DNA from: an uncultured Oxalobacteraceae bacterium | Lineage (GTDB): Bacteria; Pseudomonadota; Gammaproteobacteria; Burkholderiales; Burkholderiaceae | Assembly (NCBI GenBank): GCA_946480015.1 | Contig: CAMLIL010000010.1 | Coordinates: 22,859-86,858 of the forward strand | Direction of reading: 5' to 3' | DNA: 64,000 bases | Shown: positions 10,978 to 22,061 of the stretch, piece by piece | Layout: every line of letters begins with the position of its first letter | How positions within the stretch are numbered: position 1 is the first letter of the stretch | Position numbers and translations under genes: made by a program | The notes under the pieces: generated by a model | Told to the model about the DNA's origin: nothing | Databases searched by the model: none | The model's input: the letters and a program-made list of their open reading frames with translations, nothing else

Positions 10978-11616
10978 ATGAAAAAATCCATCAAACCGCT
11001 GATCGCAGCCATGGCGCTGGGCGCCGCCGGCTGTGCGTCGGCCGGCGTCATGCAGAGCTTCGGTGGCTACACCGTCGATAATGTGACCAATTCCGCCACC
11101 TTCGAGGGCAATCTCTCGCTGGCCAACGACTATGTCGAGGACGGCCTGGTGTTCCACTACACCGGCTCGAACAACAACAACGGCTGTGGTTACGCCGGCG
11201 TCGATTGCTACGACGACATCGTGCCCAGTCCCTATGCCGGCAACTACATGGCGACGGCGGGCGACAAGGCCTATATCAGCGTGCGCAGGACCGACGGCTC
11301 GGACTTCTCCGGCATCGAATTCACGGTCGGTACCGGCTATTCCACCGTGTTCGGTTTCTGGCAAACGCTGAACAATTCGATCGTCACCGGCACCGGCAAC
11401 TTCACCGCCGGGATCGGCGCAGTCCTCGGGCTGACCGATCTTGCGGGTTTCGACGAGGTGCGCTATTTCACGTTCTCGACGGCCGGCAAGTCGGCCGGAT
11501 TCAGCAGCCCGGAAATGGACAGCGTCCGCGTGGGCGATGTCCCTGAACCAGGCTCGATCCTGCTGATCGGCGCCGGCCTGCTCGGTCTGGTGGGACTGCG
11601 CCGCAAGGCCGTCTGA
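10978..11616 (+). CDS. PEP-CTERM sorting domain protein
   Basis: This is a 212-residue exported protein of unknown function with a PEP-CTERM surface-sorting tail. The N terminus has a signal peptide (MKKSIKPLIAAMALGAAG) with likely cleavage after CASA. The C terminus reads VPEPGSILLIGAGLLGL followed by RRKAV, the PEP motif, hydrophobic helix and basic end recognised by exosortase EpsH/XrtA-type enzymes. The middle is Gly-, Thr- and Asn-rich and beta-like, with no catalytic motif I recognise. GGAGA lies upstream of the ATG. It follows the rhamnogalacturonan lyase closely, suggesting a shared role at the cell surface or matrix. No exosortase gene is in the window. Confidence 0.85.
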   Translation: MKKSIKPLIAAMALGAAGCASAGVMQSFGGYTVDNVTNSATFEGNLSLANDYVEDGLVFHYTGSNNNNGCGYAGVDCYDDIVPSPYAGNYMATAGDKAYISVRRTDGSDFSGIEFTVGTGYSTVFGFWQTLNNSIVTGTGNFTAGIGAVLGLTDLAGFDEVRYFTFSTAGKSAGFSSPEMDSVRVGDVPEPGSILLIGAGLLGLVGLRRKAV

Positions 11617-11621
11617 GCGAA

Positions 11622-11650
11622 TTGGCAAGGGGCTGCGCGCACCTTGCTAT
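11622..11650 (+). promoter_or_regulatory. Possible sigma70 promoter for the S9 peptidase gene
   Basis: TTGGCA (11622-11627) and TGCTAT (11645-11650) are separated by 17 bases, just after the PEP-CTERM stop and 57 bases before the S9 start codon. The -35 is good and the -10 moderate, so this is a tentative call. Confidence 0.4.
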
Positions 11651-11706
11651 CATTCCGGGTGCAGTGGCGCGTACCACGCGCCCTGCTTAACTCGGAGATG
11701 ATTTTA

Positions 11707-13755
<2,049 letters not shown>

Positions 13756-13781
13756 GCCAGGCCCGGGCTGGGGCCTGACAA

Positions 13782-13830
13782 AACAAGATATACTCCGCGC
13801 TTGCATTTTTTATCCACCCAGGGGTATATC

Positions 13831-13835
<5 letters not shown>
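13782..13835. repeat. 12-bp perfect inverted repeat across the S46 peptidase promoter and start
   Basis: AACAAGATATAC (13782-13793) and GTATATCTTGTT (13824-13835) are exact inverted copies whose centres are 42 bp apart. The left arm contains a TATACT -10-like hexamer (13789-13794). The right arm contains the TTG start codon at 13831, just after the AGGGG ribosome-binding site. It could be a protein operator pair or, if transcription starts upstream, an RNA hairpin hiding the start. Confidence 0.6.
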
Positions 13836-15972
<2,137 letters not shown>

Positions 15973-15978
15973 GCATCG

Positions 15979-16569
15979 ATGAATGAAGCCTTGCCCCTGT
16001 TTGGTTTTACCACGACGCCTTTTGAACTGACGGCGTTTGCGCTGTCGGTGATCACGGTGTATCTCAACATCCGGCAGAACCACTGGGCATGGCTGTTCTC
16101 GATCGTTTCGTCGGCGGCGTACGCGGTGGTGTTCTTCGGTGCGCGCCTGTATGGCGACGCGGGGTTGCAGGGCGTGTTCATTGCCGTGTCGGTGTGGGGC
16201 TGGTACCAGTGGCTGCGCGGCGGCGACGAGCATCGGCCGCTTGCCGTCACATGGCTTGGCAGGGCGGGGTGGGCGTACGCGCTTGCGGCGTGGGCGCTGG
16301 GATATGGCGTGCTGGCGTGGTTCCTGGGGCGCTACACCAATACCGACGTGCCGCATGTCGACGGCTTTCTGACCGCGGGCAGCCTGGTCGGACAGGTTCT
16401 GCTGTCGCGCAAGAAGGTCGAGAACTGGACGGCCTGGATCGCGGTCGATGTGCTGTATGTCGGGCTGTACGTGTACAAGAATCTGATGCTGACGGCGATC
16501 CTGTATGCGGTGTTCGTTGTCATGGCCGCTGCCGGCCTGCGCGCATGGCGCCGGGTGGCGGTGAAATGA
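15979..16569 (+). CDS. pnuT: PnuC-family vitamin transporter (probable PnuT, thiamine)
   Basis: This 196-residue inner-membrane protein with about seven hydrophobic helices belongs to the PnuC family, whose members carry unphosphorylated vitamins by facilitated diffusion and rely on an intracellular kinase to trap them. The family signature is VENWTAWIAVD near residues 147-157 (WxxWxxxD); E. coli PnuC, from memory, has Asn at the last position. Helix one ends in LNIRQNHWAWLFSI, another conserved block. The next gene, a NadR-like kinase, overlaps by ATGA. The convergent neighbour is a TonB receptor under a TPP riboswitch, which points to thiamine rather than nicotinamide riboside. The substrate is an inference, since this operon itself carries no visible riboswitch. 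Confidence 0.75.
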   Translation: MNEALPLFGFTTTPFELTAFALSVITVYLNIRQNHWAWLFSIVSSAAYAVVFFGARLYGDAGLQGVFIAVSVWGWYQWLRGGDEHRPLAVTWLGRAGWAYALAAWALGYGVLAWFLGRYTNTDVPHVDGFLTAGSLVGQVLLSRKKVENWTAWIAVDVLYVGLYVYKNLMLTAILYAVFVVMAAAGLRAWRRVAVK

Positions 16570-17084
16570 CAGCGGTGCAGCGGATCGCGATACTTGGGGC
16601 GGAATCGTCGGGCAAGTCGACGCTGGCCGCGGCCTTGGCCGAGCGCTATCGGACCGTGTGGGTGCCGGAGTATCTGCGCGAATTCGTCGATACCACCGGG
16701 CGCGTGCCGCGCGAGGAAGACCAGTACGGCATCGCGCGCACGCAGATGGAGCGCGAGGATGCGGCCGCGCTGGCCGCCAATGGCTATCTGTTCTGCGACA
16801 CCACGCCGATGATGACGGCGCTGTACAGCCGCTGGTACTGGAATCGGGTGGATGCGCAGTTGTCCGTGCTGGAACGGCGGCATGATTACGCGTTGACGCT
16901 CGTGACGGCGCCGGACAGTCCGTGGGAGGCCGACGGCCTGCAGCGCGAGTCCGATGCGGTGCGCCAGACTATTCATCGGCAGGTGCTGCAGATGCTCGAT
17001 GAGCGGGGTATCGGGTATGTGCTGTTGCAAGGCGAGTTGGCCGAGCGCGCCGCCAGGGTTCATCTCCTTCTAGGACAAGGGTAA
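16566..17084 (+). CDS. NadR-like P-loop kinase/ATPase, stand-alone
   Basis: The 172-residue protein resembles the C-terminal ribosylnicotinamide-kinase domain of NadR but has neither the HTH nor the NMN adenylyltransferase domain. The Walker A motif is GAESSGKST near residues 11-19. VPEYLREFVDTTG and CDTTPMMTALYSRWYW match the substrate-lid and Walker-B-like blocks of the family. Its ATG overlaps the stop of the PnuC-type transporter gene (ATGA), so the pair is translationally coupled. This fits the transport-plus-phosphorylation logic of PnuC systems. With the TPP-riboswitch TonB gene next door, thiamine is a plausible substrate; nicotinamide riboside is the alternative. The true activity is unknown. 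Confidence 0.72.
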   Translation: MTAVQRIAILGAESSGKSTLAAALAERYRTVWVPEYLREFVDTTGRVPREEDQYGIARTQMEREDAAALAANGYLFCDTTPMMTALYSRWYWNRVDAQLSVLERRHDYALTLVTAPDSPWEADGLQRESDAVRQTIHRQVLQMLDERGIGYVLLQGELAERAARVHLLLGQG

Positions 17085-17085
17085 T

Positions 17086-17118
17086 GCCGTCGTTCCCGCG
17101 AATTGCGGGGACGACGGC
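17086..17118. terminator. Bidirectional terminator-like hairpin
   Basis: GCCGTCGTTCCCGC (17086-17099) pairs with GCGGGGACGACGGC (17105-17118), with one G-T wobble and a five-base loop. It sits exactly between the convergent kinase gene and TonB receptor gene. Confidence 0.65.
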
Positions 17119-17123
17119 TGCCA

Positions 17124-19226
17124 TCAGAAGTCGAACTGCGCCGACACCCGCGCCGTGCGCGGCGCACCCGGGAACAGGTAGCCGCCGAGCAGCTGCGTGA
17201 CATCGCGCCAGTAGAACTTGTTGGTGACGTTGTCGACATTGGCCCGTACGGTCACGGTGGTAGACGCCACGCGGGCGGCGTACGAGGCGCCCAGACCGAA
17301 CACGCTATACCCGGGCACGTAAACGGTGTTCTCCGGATCGAACGCCTTCCTGGCCGAGTACTGCCACAGGCCTTGCAGCTTCAGGCCCTGCACCGACGGC
17401 ACCTGATATTCAAGCACGGTGGCCGACTTGAACGAAGGGACGTTGGTGACATGCTTGCCGTCGAGCGTGGCCTGGCCGGTGCCCGACTGGTCGGTGTCCA
17501 GACCGATCAGCGAGACGCTGAGGTTCACGTCGCGGCACACTTGCCCCTGCGCCGACAGTTCGATGCCACGGTGGGTGCGCTCGCCGTTGCGGACGAAGAC
17601 GTTGTCCGCATTGGTGTACTCCAGGCCCTGACGGATCTGGAACAGCGCCGCGCTGACGCTCAGCCTGTCGTTGACGGCGCCCTTGACGCCGACTTCCACC
17701 TGGCGCGAGCGCATCGGGTCAAGCGTCTGGTTCTCGTTCACGGTCTGGAACGGCGCAATGCCGCCGTGTTCCATGCCGTGCGCCAGCGATCCATACACCA
17801 TCCAGTCGGCGTTCGGGTTGTACACCAGCGCGAGGTTCGGCAGCAGGAAGCTGGTGTCGACGGCGGCGTCGCGCTTGACGCTGACGCGGCGCAGGCCGGC
17901 GTGCAGCTTCATCTGCGGACTCAAGGTGACGATGTCCTGCACGAACAGCGCGCGCTCGTCGTCATGGCGGCGGTCGAACACGGGACCGGTGTGCGGGTTG
18001 CCCGGCGCCGGCGGCACGATGACGTTCTGGTAGATATTGCTGGAGCCGGCGTAGTCGTAGACGTAGTCGCCGTAACGGTCGGTGCGCTTGATGCCTGACG
18101 CGCCGAAGGTCAGCTCGTGCGGAAGCGCGCCCGTGACGGCCTTGCCCTGCACCAGCGCTTGCCAGCCCAGCGGATTCTTCGATTCGCCCACGCTTTGATA
18201 ATCGTAGACGTCGTAGTCGCCGTTGGAGCAGTAGCCCGGGTAGTAGCCATCGCCTTCATTGCTGCAGCCGTAAGGGAAGGCGGTGTAGTCGTCACGCTTG
18301 AACGAGTGCCGGTTGACGCTCAGCGTGGCGTGCCAGCCGTCGCCCAGCAGGTACTGGAAGCGCAGGCCGATATTGCTGCTGCGCGTTTCAACCGGCTTGG
18401 CCCATGGCTGGTCGTTGAGCAGCATCTTCGGCGCGACGCCGACGGGCAGCGCCACGCCGCGAATGAGCTGGTAGCCCGGCGCGCTGATCTGCGATTTCTT
18501 TTGATAGTCGGCGTCGATCTGCAGCAGCGCTTCCGGCGTGATCTGCCAGTCGAACGCGCCGGAGACGAACTGGCGCTCGCCGTCGGCGCCCTTGACGTAG
18601 GAGCGCAGCTTTTCTCCGGCGGCGTTGATGCGGTAGCCGAAGCGCTTGTCGTCGAAGCGGCCGCCCAGGTCGACGGCGCCGTACAAGGTGCCGCGCTCGC
18701 GCGCTTCCACGGTCACCGAGCGCAGCGGCGTGGCGGTCGGGCGCTTGATGGCGTAGTTGATGATGCCGCCGGGCGCAGCCACGCCGGCCTGCAGGCCAGC
18801 GAGGCCCTTGAGAATCTCGATGCGTTCCTTGTTCTCCAGCGGGATCTGGGTGTCGGCGGAAATCGCGATGCCGTCCTTGCGGTAGCTGGTGTTGTTATCG
18901 AGCGCGAAGCCGCGCATCGAGAACTGCTCGGCGTAGCCGACCGCGTTGTAGGAGTCGGCCACGCTGGCTTCATAGCGCAGCGCGTCGGTGGTGGAGCGGA
19001 TGTTCAGGTCCTGCATCTGTTCGCGCCCGATGGAGACCACCGAGGCGGGTGTCTGCATCAGCGGGGCGTCGGAAAAGCCGCCCACGCTGGCGCGGTCGGC
19101 GGCGACGAATTTGTTGGCGGTGATGATCACTTCGGGCATCTGCTGCGATGCCGTTTGCGCCTGCGCGGCGAAGGCCTGCAGCAGTGCGCCGGCGAGGAGG
19201 GAATACTTGAAGGTGGGCGATGACAT
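17124..19226 (-). CDS. TonB-dependent outer-membrane receptor under TPP-riboswitch control (probable thiamine or thiamine-precursor uptake)
   Basis: This is a 700-residue outer-membrane beta-barrel transporter. It has a signal peptide (KYSLLAGALLQAFAAQAQ), a TonB-box region around PEVIITANKF, a plug domain with TDALRYEASVADSYNAVG and the RIEILKGLAGLQAG block, and a barrel ending in ...RVSAQFDF with the terminal aromatic residue. The plug looks like the FhuE/FpvA siderophore class, so an automatic annotation would say ferric siderophore receptor. However, a TPP riboswitch lies directly upstream on the same strand, which indicates control by thiamine status. A PnuC-type transporter and kinase converge on it. 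The start is the ATG at 19226; no better candidate gives the signal peptide. Confidence 0.85.
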   Translation of the reverse strand: MSSPTFKYSLLAGALLQAFAAQAQTASQQMPEVIITANKFVAADRASVGGFSDAPLMQTPASVVSIGREQMQDLNIRSTTDALRYEASVADSYNAVGYAEQFSMRGFALDNNTSYRKDGIAISADTQIPLENKERIEILKGLAGLQAGVAAPGGIINYAIKRPTATPLRSVTVEARERGTLYGAVDLGGRFDDKRFGYRINAAGEKLRSYVKGADGERQFVSGAFDWQITPEALLQIDADYQKKSQISAPGYQLIRGVALPVGVAPKMLLNDQPWAKPVETRSSNIGLRFQYLLGDGWHATLSVNRHSFKRDDYTAFPYGCSNEGDGYYPGYCSNGDYDVYDYQSVGESKNPLGWQALVQGKAVTGALPHELTFGASGIKRTDRYGDYVYDYAGSSNIYQNVIVPPAPGNPHTGPVFDRRHDDERALFVQDIVTLSPQMKLHAGLRRVSVKRDAAVDTSFLLPNLALVYNPNADWMVYGSLAHGMEHGGIAPFQTVNENQTLDPMRSRQVEVGVKGAVNDRLSVSAALFQIRQGLEYTNADNVFVRNGERTHRGIELSAQGQVCRDVNLSVSLIGLDTDQSGTGQATLDGKHVTNVPSFKSATVLEYQVPSVQGLKLQGLWQYSARKAFDPENTVYVPGYSVFGLGASYAARVASTTVTVRANVDNVTNKFYWRDVTQLLGGYLFPGAPRTARVSAQFDF

Positions 19227-19318
19227 AGTTGTGCTCTTACGCGCTGAAGGTGCAGCGGTGCTTTTATAAAGCTGGAGCCAACGGGGAACCGACAAAGAGA
19301 GGTGACTTTGCGCTTTCC

Positions 19319-19392
19319 TTCGCTGGCATTATCCAGATCAGGTACGGAGGGTATCTCTCACCCGGAATTTGCATTCCAGGACCCCTAGCGAA
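19319..19392 (-). promoter_or_regulatory. TPP (thiamine pyrophosphate) riboswitch, THI box
   Basis: Read on the minus strand, the element has closing stem TTCGCT/AGCGAA, the GGGGT block, a GGAAT/ATTCC P3-type hairpin, GTGAGAGATACCCT (the CTGAGA-ACCC core with one change), and CCTGATCTGGATAATGCCAG, the most diagnostic THI-box segment. It ends 93 bases before the ATG of the TonB receptor gene. The intervening leader contains CGCTG/CAGCG, which could be part of the expression platform. In this family TPP binding lowers expression. Confidence 0.93.
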
Positions 19393-19521
19393 TGGCGATT
19401 TTACCACGATGCCTGCCTCGCCCCGGTGGCCGGCGCGGCCGGTGTTGCCGCACGTTTAGGCGGCACCGCCTTTTTTGATTTGGTCCGATAATGAACACAT
19501 CTGCACATCACGGGAGTGGCA

Positions 19522-20232
19522 ATGCTCTACGAACTTTATTACTGGCCCAACATTCAGGGACGCGGAGAATTCATCCGGCTGGCGCTGGAAGAAGCCGGTG
19601 CCGATTACGTCGACGTGGCGCGCGAGAAAGGCGGCATGGATGCGCTGATGGCGGCGCTCAAGGAGTCGTCCACGCCGTCGTTCGCGCCGCCGTTCGTCAA
19701 GGCGGGCGGATTGACCGTCGGCCAGACCGCCAACATTCTGCTGTTCCTGGGTGACCGCCTCAATCTGGCCCCGCGCGACGAAGCCGAGGGCCTGTTCAGT
19801 CATCAGTTGCAGTTGACCATCGCCGATCTGGTGGCCGAGGTCCACGGCACCCATCACCCCATCGGGGCAAGCCTCTACTATGAGGACCAGCGGCCCGAGG
19901 CAAAGCGGTGCGCGCAGGGTTTCACCACCGAGCGCATTCCGAAGTTCTTCGATTATTTCGAGGGCATCCTGGCCCAGCCGGAGCGCGGCGGTTTTCTCGC
20001 CGGCGGCAAGCTCAGCTACGTCGACCTGTCGCTGTTCCAGGTGGTCGAAGGTTTGCGGTATGCTTTTCCACGCACCATGAAACGGCTTGAGCCTTCCTAT
20101 CCGCACATTGTCGCCTTGCGCGACCGGGTGGCGGCGCGGCCGAACATCGCGGCCTATCTGGCCTCGCCACGCCGTATCCCGTTCAACGACGAAGGCATTT
20201 TCCGCCACTATCCGGAACTCGATCGCGAATGA
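19522..20232 (+). CDS. Glutathione S-transferase family protein
   Basis: The 236-residue protein has a thioredoxin-like N-terminal GST domain (LYELYYWPNIQGRGEFIRLA) followed by an all-helical C-terminal domain. The arrangement Y-x-x-x-x-x-GR-GE-IRL resembles the sigma/alpha class more than the usual bacterial beta class; the Tyr near residue 7 would be the glutathione-activating residue. GLTVGQTANILLFLGDRL fits the helix near the glutathione-binding SNAIL/TRAIL motif. The ATG at 19522 is preferred to GTG 19516 because GGGAG ends five bases before it. A thioredoxin gene follows 13 bases later, so the pair may serve redox or detoxification functions. The substrate is unknown. Confidence 0.82.
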   Translation: MLYELYYWPNIQGRGEFIRLALEEAGADYVDVAREKGGMDALMAALKESSTPSFAPPFVKAGGLTVGQTANILLFLGDRLNLAPRDEAEGLFSHQLQLTIADLVAEVHGTHHPIGASLYYEDQRPEAKRCAQGFTTERIPKFFDYFEGILAQPERGGFLAGGKLSYVDLSLFQVVEGLRYAFPRTMKRLEPSYPHIVALRDRVAARPNIAAYLASPRRIPFNDEGIFRHYPELDRE

Positions 20233-20245
20233 AAGGACAGCGCCC

Positions 20246-20569
20246 ATGACAGGCCCTTACGCAACCCGGCAGCCCGAGCGCGCCGAGATCGATGCCATGC
20301 AGGGCGCGGTGGCGCTGGAATTCGGCACCGACTGGTGCGGCTATTGCCGCGGCGCGGCCGGCGACATCGGCGCGGCGCTGGCGGACGCGCCGCAGGTGCG
20401 CCATATCAAGGTCGAGGATGGACCCGGCCGGCCACTGGGGCGTTCTTTCCGCGTCAAGCTGTGGCCGACCGTGGTGGTGCTGCGTGACGGCAAGGAGGTG
20501 GCGCGGGTGGTGCGGCCAGCCGACGCCGACGAGGTGCGCGCCGCGCTGGCCCAGGCGGGACCGGAGTAG
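20246..20569 (+). CDS. Thioredoxin family protein
   Basis: This is a short, 107-residue cytoplasmic thioredoxin-like protein with active site DWCGYCRG. The second half contains LWPTVVVLRDGKEVARVVRPA, which holds the cis-proline (WPT) and the terminal beta-hairpin. The CGYC dipeptide differs from the CGPC of classical TrxA, so its redox potential or partner may differ. The start is the ATG at 20246 with GAAAGGA upstream. It follows the GST-like gene closely and was probably cotranscribed with it. Confidence 0.85.
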   Translation: MTGPYATRQPERAEIDAMQGAVALEFGTDWCGYCRGAAGDIGAALADAPQVRHIKVEDGPGRPLGRSFRVKLWPTVVVLRDGKEVARVVRPADADEVRAALAQAGPE

Positions 20570-20739
20570 CCGCCCGCCGCCACTGCGCCCGGTGCTTTGC
20601 AAAATTACAACATGCGTGTGACGCTTAGCCATACCGGCTAACCAACATTGGCAATGTGCTGCCGCTTATGGTACGGTGAATGGATGCACCTGAAGCCGTG
20701 CCGAGGCAGTATTTTCATTCCCCTCATATTCTGGACGTC

Positions 20740-21087
20740 ATGATTTTTGCCGCTGAAACTGAAGAGCGTTCGCTCCACGTTTTTCCCGACGCGTTCACTG
20801 CGGCGGCGTATTGCGAGGGGCTCGATGTCGAGGCCACCGTGTGGCTGTTCTGGGACGACGATGGCTCGCCCCTGCAGCCGCATTTCACGATCCCCAATAA
20901 ACGCGGTCTGTTCACCGGCATGAACGGCATCTACCACCTGGTGCCGGTACTGGGCAACGAGCGCCCGGCGCTGATGGAGTCGCTGGCGCAGATCCGCCAG
21001 GTGATCGGCGAGTCGCCCTTCACCAGCGTGCGCTCGGTGCAGGAGTACCTGGCGCAGCGCATGCGCGGGCAAGCGATGACGTCGTAA
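20740..21087 (+). CDS. Hypothetical protein, small acidic
   Basis: I do not recognise a family. The 115-residue product (from ATG 20740) is soluble, with no signal peptide or membrane segment. It contains LDVEATVWLFWDDDGSPLQPHF and a C-terminal helical half (ESLAQIRQVIGESPFTSVRSVQEYLAQRM). An in-frame ATG at 20680 would add 20 residues (MDAPEAVPRQYFHSPHILDV); neither start has a convincing ribosome-binding site. The frame is open, GC-biased at third positions and ends just before the convergent dehydratase gene, so it is likely a real single gene. Confidence 0.6.
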   Translation: MIFAAETEERSLHVFPDAFTAAAYCEGLDVEATVWLFWDDDGSPLQPHFTIPNKRGLFTGMNGIYHLVPVLGNERPALMESLAQIRQVIGESPFTSVRSVQEYLAQRMRGQAMTS

Positions 21088-21102
21088 ATCCTGCCTTGCT
21101 TG

Positions 21103-22053
21103 CTAGGCCACCAGCCGGGAAAAGGTCGCCAGGTCGACATTGCCGCCGCTGACGATCACGCCGACCCGCTGGCCCTGGATGGGCGCGGCGCCATGCAGGG
21201 CCGCGGCGGCCGCCAGGCAGCCAGTCGGTTCCACCACCATTTTCATTCGCTCGGCAAAGAATTTCATCGTTGTCTGCAACTGGGCATCGCTGACGGTGAC
21301 GATATCGTCCACGTGGCGCTGCATGTGTTCGAAGTTGTGCGTGCCTACGTGGGTCACTTTGGCGCCGTCGGCGATGGTGTCGGGCACGGCGATATGGACG
21401 ATCGTCCCGCTGCGCAGCGATTGCTGGCCGTCATTGCCCAGTTCCGGTTCGACCCCGATCACCCGGCAGCGCGGCGACAGCGCGCGCGTGCTGATGGCCG
21501 ATCCGGCCAGCAGGCCGCCGCCGCCCAGGCACACCAGCAGGGTATCGAGCGGGCCCGTCTCGTCGAACAATTCCTTGGCCGCGGTGCCGGCCCCACGGAT
21601 GATGTCGGGATGGTCGTAGGGCGGAATCAGGGTCATGCCGCGTTCGGCGGCCACGCGCTGGCCGATTTCCTCGCGATTTTCGGTGTAGCGGTCGTAGACG
21701 ATCACTTCGGCGCCATAGCCGCGCGTGGCTGCCACCTTCAGCGCCGGCGCGTCGTGCGGCATCACGATCGCGGTGCGGGCGCCGAGCAGTTGCCCGGCCA
21801 GGGCGATGGCCTGGGCGTGATTGCCCGATGAGTAGGCCAGCACGCCGGCGGCGCGCTGGGCGTCGTCGAGCTGGGCGACGGCGTTGTAGGCGCCGCGGAA
21901 CTTGAACGAGCCGCTACGCTGGAAATTTTCGCACTTGAAGAACAACTGGGCGCCGGCCACCGCGTCGGCGGTGCGCGAGGTGAGTACCGGCGTGCGGTGG
22001 GCGGCGCCGGCGATGCGGTTTGCCGCCTGTTCGATATCGCTGAAGTCGATCAT
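21103..22053 (-). CDS. PLP-dependent threonine/serine dehydratase-type enzyme
   Basis: This fold-type II PLP enzyme of 316 residues most likely deaminates threonine, serine or hydroxyaspartate, or racemises serine. The PLP lysine is K51 in RSGSFKFRGA, the phosphate-binding glycine loop is CLGGGGLLAGSA, and SSGNHAQAIALAGQLLGA is the asparagine-containing cofactor loop. It has no C-terminal ACT regulatory domain, unlike biosynthetic IlvA, and is the length of catabolic TdcB, serine racemase and threo-3-hydroxyaspartate ammonia-lyase. It lies eight bases downstream of the EnvZ-like gene on the same strand, possibly read through from it. Confidence 0.85.
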   Translation of the reverse strand: MIDFSDIEQAANRIAGAAHRTPVLTSRTADAVAGAQLFFKCENFQRSGSFKFRGAYNAVAQLDDAQRAAGVLAYSSGNHAQAIALAGQLLGARTAIVMPHDAPALKVAATRGYGAEVIVYDRYTENREEIGQRVAAERGMTLIPPYDHPDIIRGAGTAAKELFDETGPLDTLLVCLGGGGLLAGSAISTRALSPRCRVIGVEPELGNDGQQSLRSGTIVHIAVPDTIADGAKVTHVGTHNFEHMQRHVDDIVTVSDAQLQTTMKFFAERMKMVVEPTGCLAAAAALHGAAPIQGQRVGVIVSGGNVDLATFSRLVA

Positions 22054-22061
22054 GCCACTCC

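Noticed and set aside
9112..11628. Minus-strand open frame of 838 codons opposite the rhamnogalacturonan lyase and PEP-CTERM genes
   Set aside because: It spans two real genes and their gap, with shadow composition and no recognisable domain.
17124..19226. Annotation of this receptor simply as a ferric siderophore receptor
   Set aside because: The sequence class fits, but the TPP riboswitch directly upstream argues for thiamine-linked uptake.
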